Shown here: piece by piece, positions 4,758 through 5,341 of the stretch
Layout of the letters: each line of letters starts with the position of its first letter
Numbering within the stretch: position 1 is the stretch's first letter
Origin: Alphaproteobacteria bacterium UBA7488
GTDB taxonomy: Bacteria > Pseudomonadota > Alphaproteobacteria > CAAHEQ01 > UBA3637
Assembly: GCA_002477185.1 (NCBI GenBank)
Contig: DLOI01000091.1
Location: 2,335 to 7,675 of the forward strand
DNA length: 5,341 nucleotides
Reading direction: 5' to 3'
Made by a program: the position numbers and the translations under genes
The notes under the pieces: generated by a model
What the model saw: only the letters and a program-made list of their open reading frames with translations
The model's database searches: none
Told to the model about the DNA's origin: nothing

Positions 4758-5147
4758 TTAGTCTTCCATTTGTTGTTTGTTGTTACAATCGGCACAAAGG
4801 CCGTTAAAAAGGAGCGTATGGTTATGTGTTATAAAACCGTCAGCCCCACGAATCAAATTCAATTCATTTTGATAAGGTAAATCCATATCAAAAACACGTC
4901 CGCAAGCGGTGCATTTACAATGATAATGATGATAAGTTGTATGGTCGAAATGGTCGGGGCCATCGGGCATTTTAAGCTGTAAAATTTGCCCTTCTGCCAC
5001 CATTTGGGATAGATTCCTGTATACCGTACCTTTACTGATTTGAGGATACTTTAATATGATATGCGCATAAATATCATCGGCCGTCGGATGATGCAATGTA
5101 TGCAACGCTTCATGTATCATGGCTTTTTGAAAAGTATTGCGCTTCAT
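4758..5147 (-). CDS. perR: Fur-family peroxide-responsive repressor, PerR type
   Basis: A 129-residue Fur-superfamily regulator. The winged helix (about 22-58) contains [11 protein letters not shown] and the recognition-helix segment [12 protein letters not shown]. Four cysteines C79, C82, C118, C121 form the structural zinc site. Aligned by eye with B. subtilis PerR, all five regulatory-metal residues are present: H20, D68, H74, H76, D87 (PerR H37, D85, H91, H93, D104). In PerR, iron at this site catalyses oxidation of the equivalent of H20 or H74 by peroxide, releasing DNA. The N terminus is about 17 residues shorter than B. subtilis PerR; an in-frame TAA directly before ATG5147 and AAGGA 5 bases ahead fix the start. 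It is the first gene of the perR-rbr operon. Aspartate at 87 and linkage to rubrerythrin favour PerR over an iron-sensing Fur, though that is not proof. Confidence 0.9.
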   Translation of the reverse strand: MKRNTFQKAMIHEALHTLHHPTADDIYAHIILKYPQISKGTVYRNLSQMVAEGQILQLKMPDGPDHFDHTTYHHYHCKCTACGRVFDMDLPYQNELNLIRGADGFITHNHTLLFNGLCADCNNKQQMED

Positions 5148-5159
5148 TTAAATCCTTAT

Positions 5160-5174
5160 CAATAATTATTATCA
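5160..5174 (-). promoter_or_regulatory. Per-box-like operator upstream of perR
   Basis: The minus strand reads TGATAATAATTATTG, matching the 15-base Per box TTATAATNATTATAA at 11 of 14 defined positions with a perfect ATAAT-N-ATTAT core. It lies at the predicted transcription start and 12 bases before the perR ATG, a position suited to autorepression. It also resembles GATAAT-hexamer Fur boxes. A neighbouring 12-base palindrome ATAATATATTAT (5181-5192) covers the -10 region. Confidence 0.65.
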
Positions 5175-5180
5175 ATTAGG

Positions 5181-5209
5181 ATAATATATTATTATATGTT
5201 TTATGTCAA
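5181..5209 (-). promoter_or_regulatory. perR-rbr promoter
   Basis: On the minus strand: perfect TTGACA (5209-5204), 17-base spacer, TATTAT (5186-5181, 5 of 6). Transcription would start near 5174, at the edge of the Per-box-like palindrome. This is the strongest promoter match in the window. Confidence 0.8.
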
Positions 5210-5246
5210 TAGCTTTTTAGTATTTTCTAAATTTATTTAAAAATGT

Positions 5247-5339
5247 TTATTGTGTTGGTCGAAAAACGCTAATGATTTTTCGATAGACATTATACATTAC
5301 ATCTGTGGTGGCCAATAACCAAATCAAACAAAATGGGGG
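5247..5339 (-). CDS. Possible 3' end of an unidentified minus-strand gene
   Basis: One minus-strand frame is open from the window edge for 30 codons to TAA5249-5247, ending ...TTDVMYNVYRKIISVFRPTQ. The product is not recognised. Thirty codons can be open by chance, and the frame contains a perfect 8-base inverted repeat (TCGAAAAA / TTTTTCGA, 5259-5283). It would end 38 bases before the perR -35 box. No terminator with a T-run separates it from the perR promoter. Confidence 0.2.
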   Translation of the reverse strand, partial: PPFCLIWLLATTDVMYNVYRKIISVFRPTQ

Positions 5340-5341
5340 GG

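Noticed and set aside
5333..5341. ATG followed by a run of seven G at the right edge, as a plus-strand gene start
   Set aside because: No ribosome-binding site before it and only two codons visible; the G-run may be a sequence-edge artefact.

Overview
The window looks like a piece of an AT-rich Gram-negative chromosome, most likely a proteobacterium. An AT-rich, low-oxygen alphaproteobacterium is my best guess. The pointers are opgG (periplasmic glucan synthesis, a proteobacterial trait), a tRNA-Gly of alphaproteobacterial type with an encoded CCA end, and a perR-rubrerythrin peroxide-defence operon typical of anaerobes and microaerophiles. The taxonomic call is inference. All protein genes read on the minus strand; the tRNA unit reads on the plus strand.

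Left third (1-2016): a probable minus-strand operon, read right to left: a ComEB-type dCMP deaminase (1445-1939), the large mechanosensitive channel mscL with a C-terminal zinc-ribbon tail (830-1387), and the first 269 codons of opgG (1-807, running off the left edge). The gaps are 57 and 22 bases. MscL and OpgG both serve the hypo-osmotic response, so their linkage is functionally coherent. An extended -10 promoter sits just before the deaminase gene.

Middle (2121-3433): a membrane-anchored type 1 periplasmic-binding-fold protein (LIV-binding-like) with no transporter partners in view. It appears to start at a TTG codon with a good ribosome-binding site. A possible 43-codon hydrophobic small ORF lies just upstream and its stop overlaps that TTG, with a candidate promoter before it.

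Centre (3514-3852): a plus-strand tRNA-Gly(GCC) with its own promoter and terminator. It is followed by a second copy of its last 19 bases plus 8 flanking bases exactly 176 bases downstream, again followed by a terminator. The GC-richer spacer between the copies is strongly structured. The layout resembles the E. coli tyrT/rtT repeats and is the most unusual thing here. The stretch 3853-4209 has no gene, only hairpins, the last being the terminator of the rubrerythrin operon.

Right (4210-5209): perR followed 2 bases later by rubrerythrin. They are preceded by a near-consensus promoter (TTGACA-17-TATTAT) and a Per-box-like palindrome at the predicted transcription start, suggesting an autoregulated peroxide-response operon. 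The last ~95 bases may hold the 3' end of another minus-strand gene, but this is weak.
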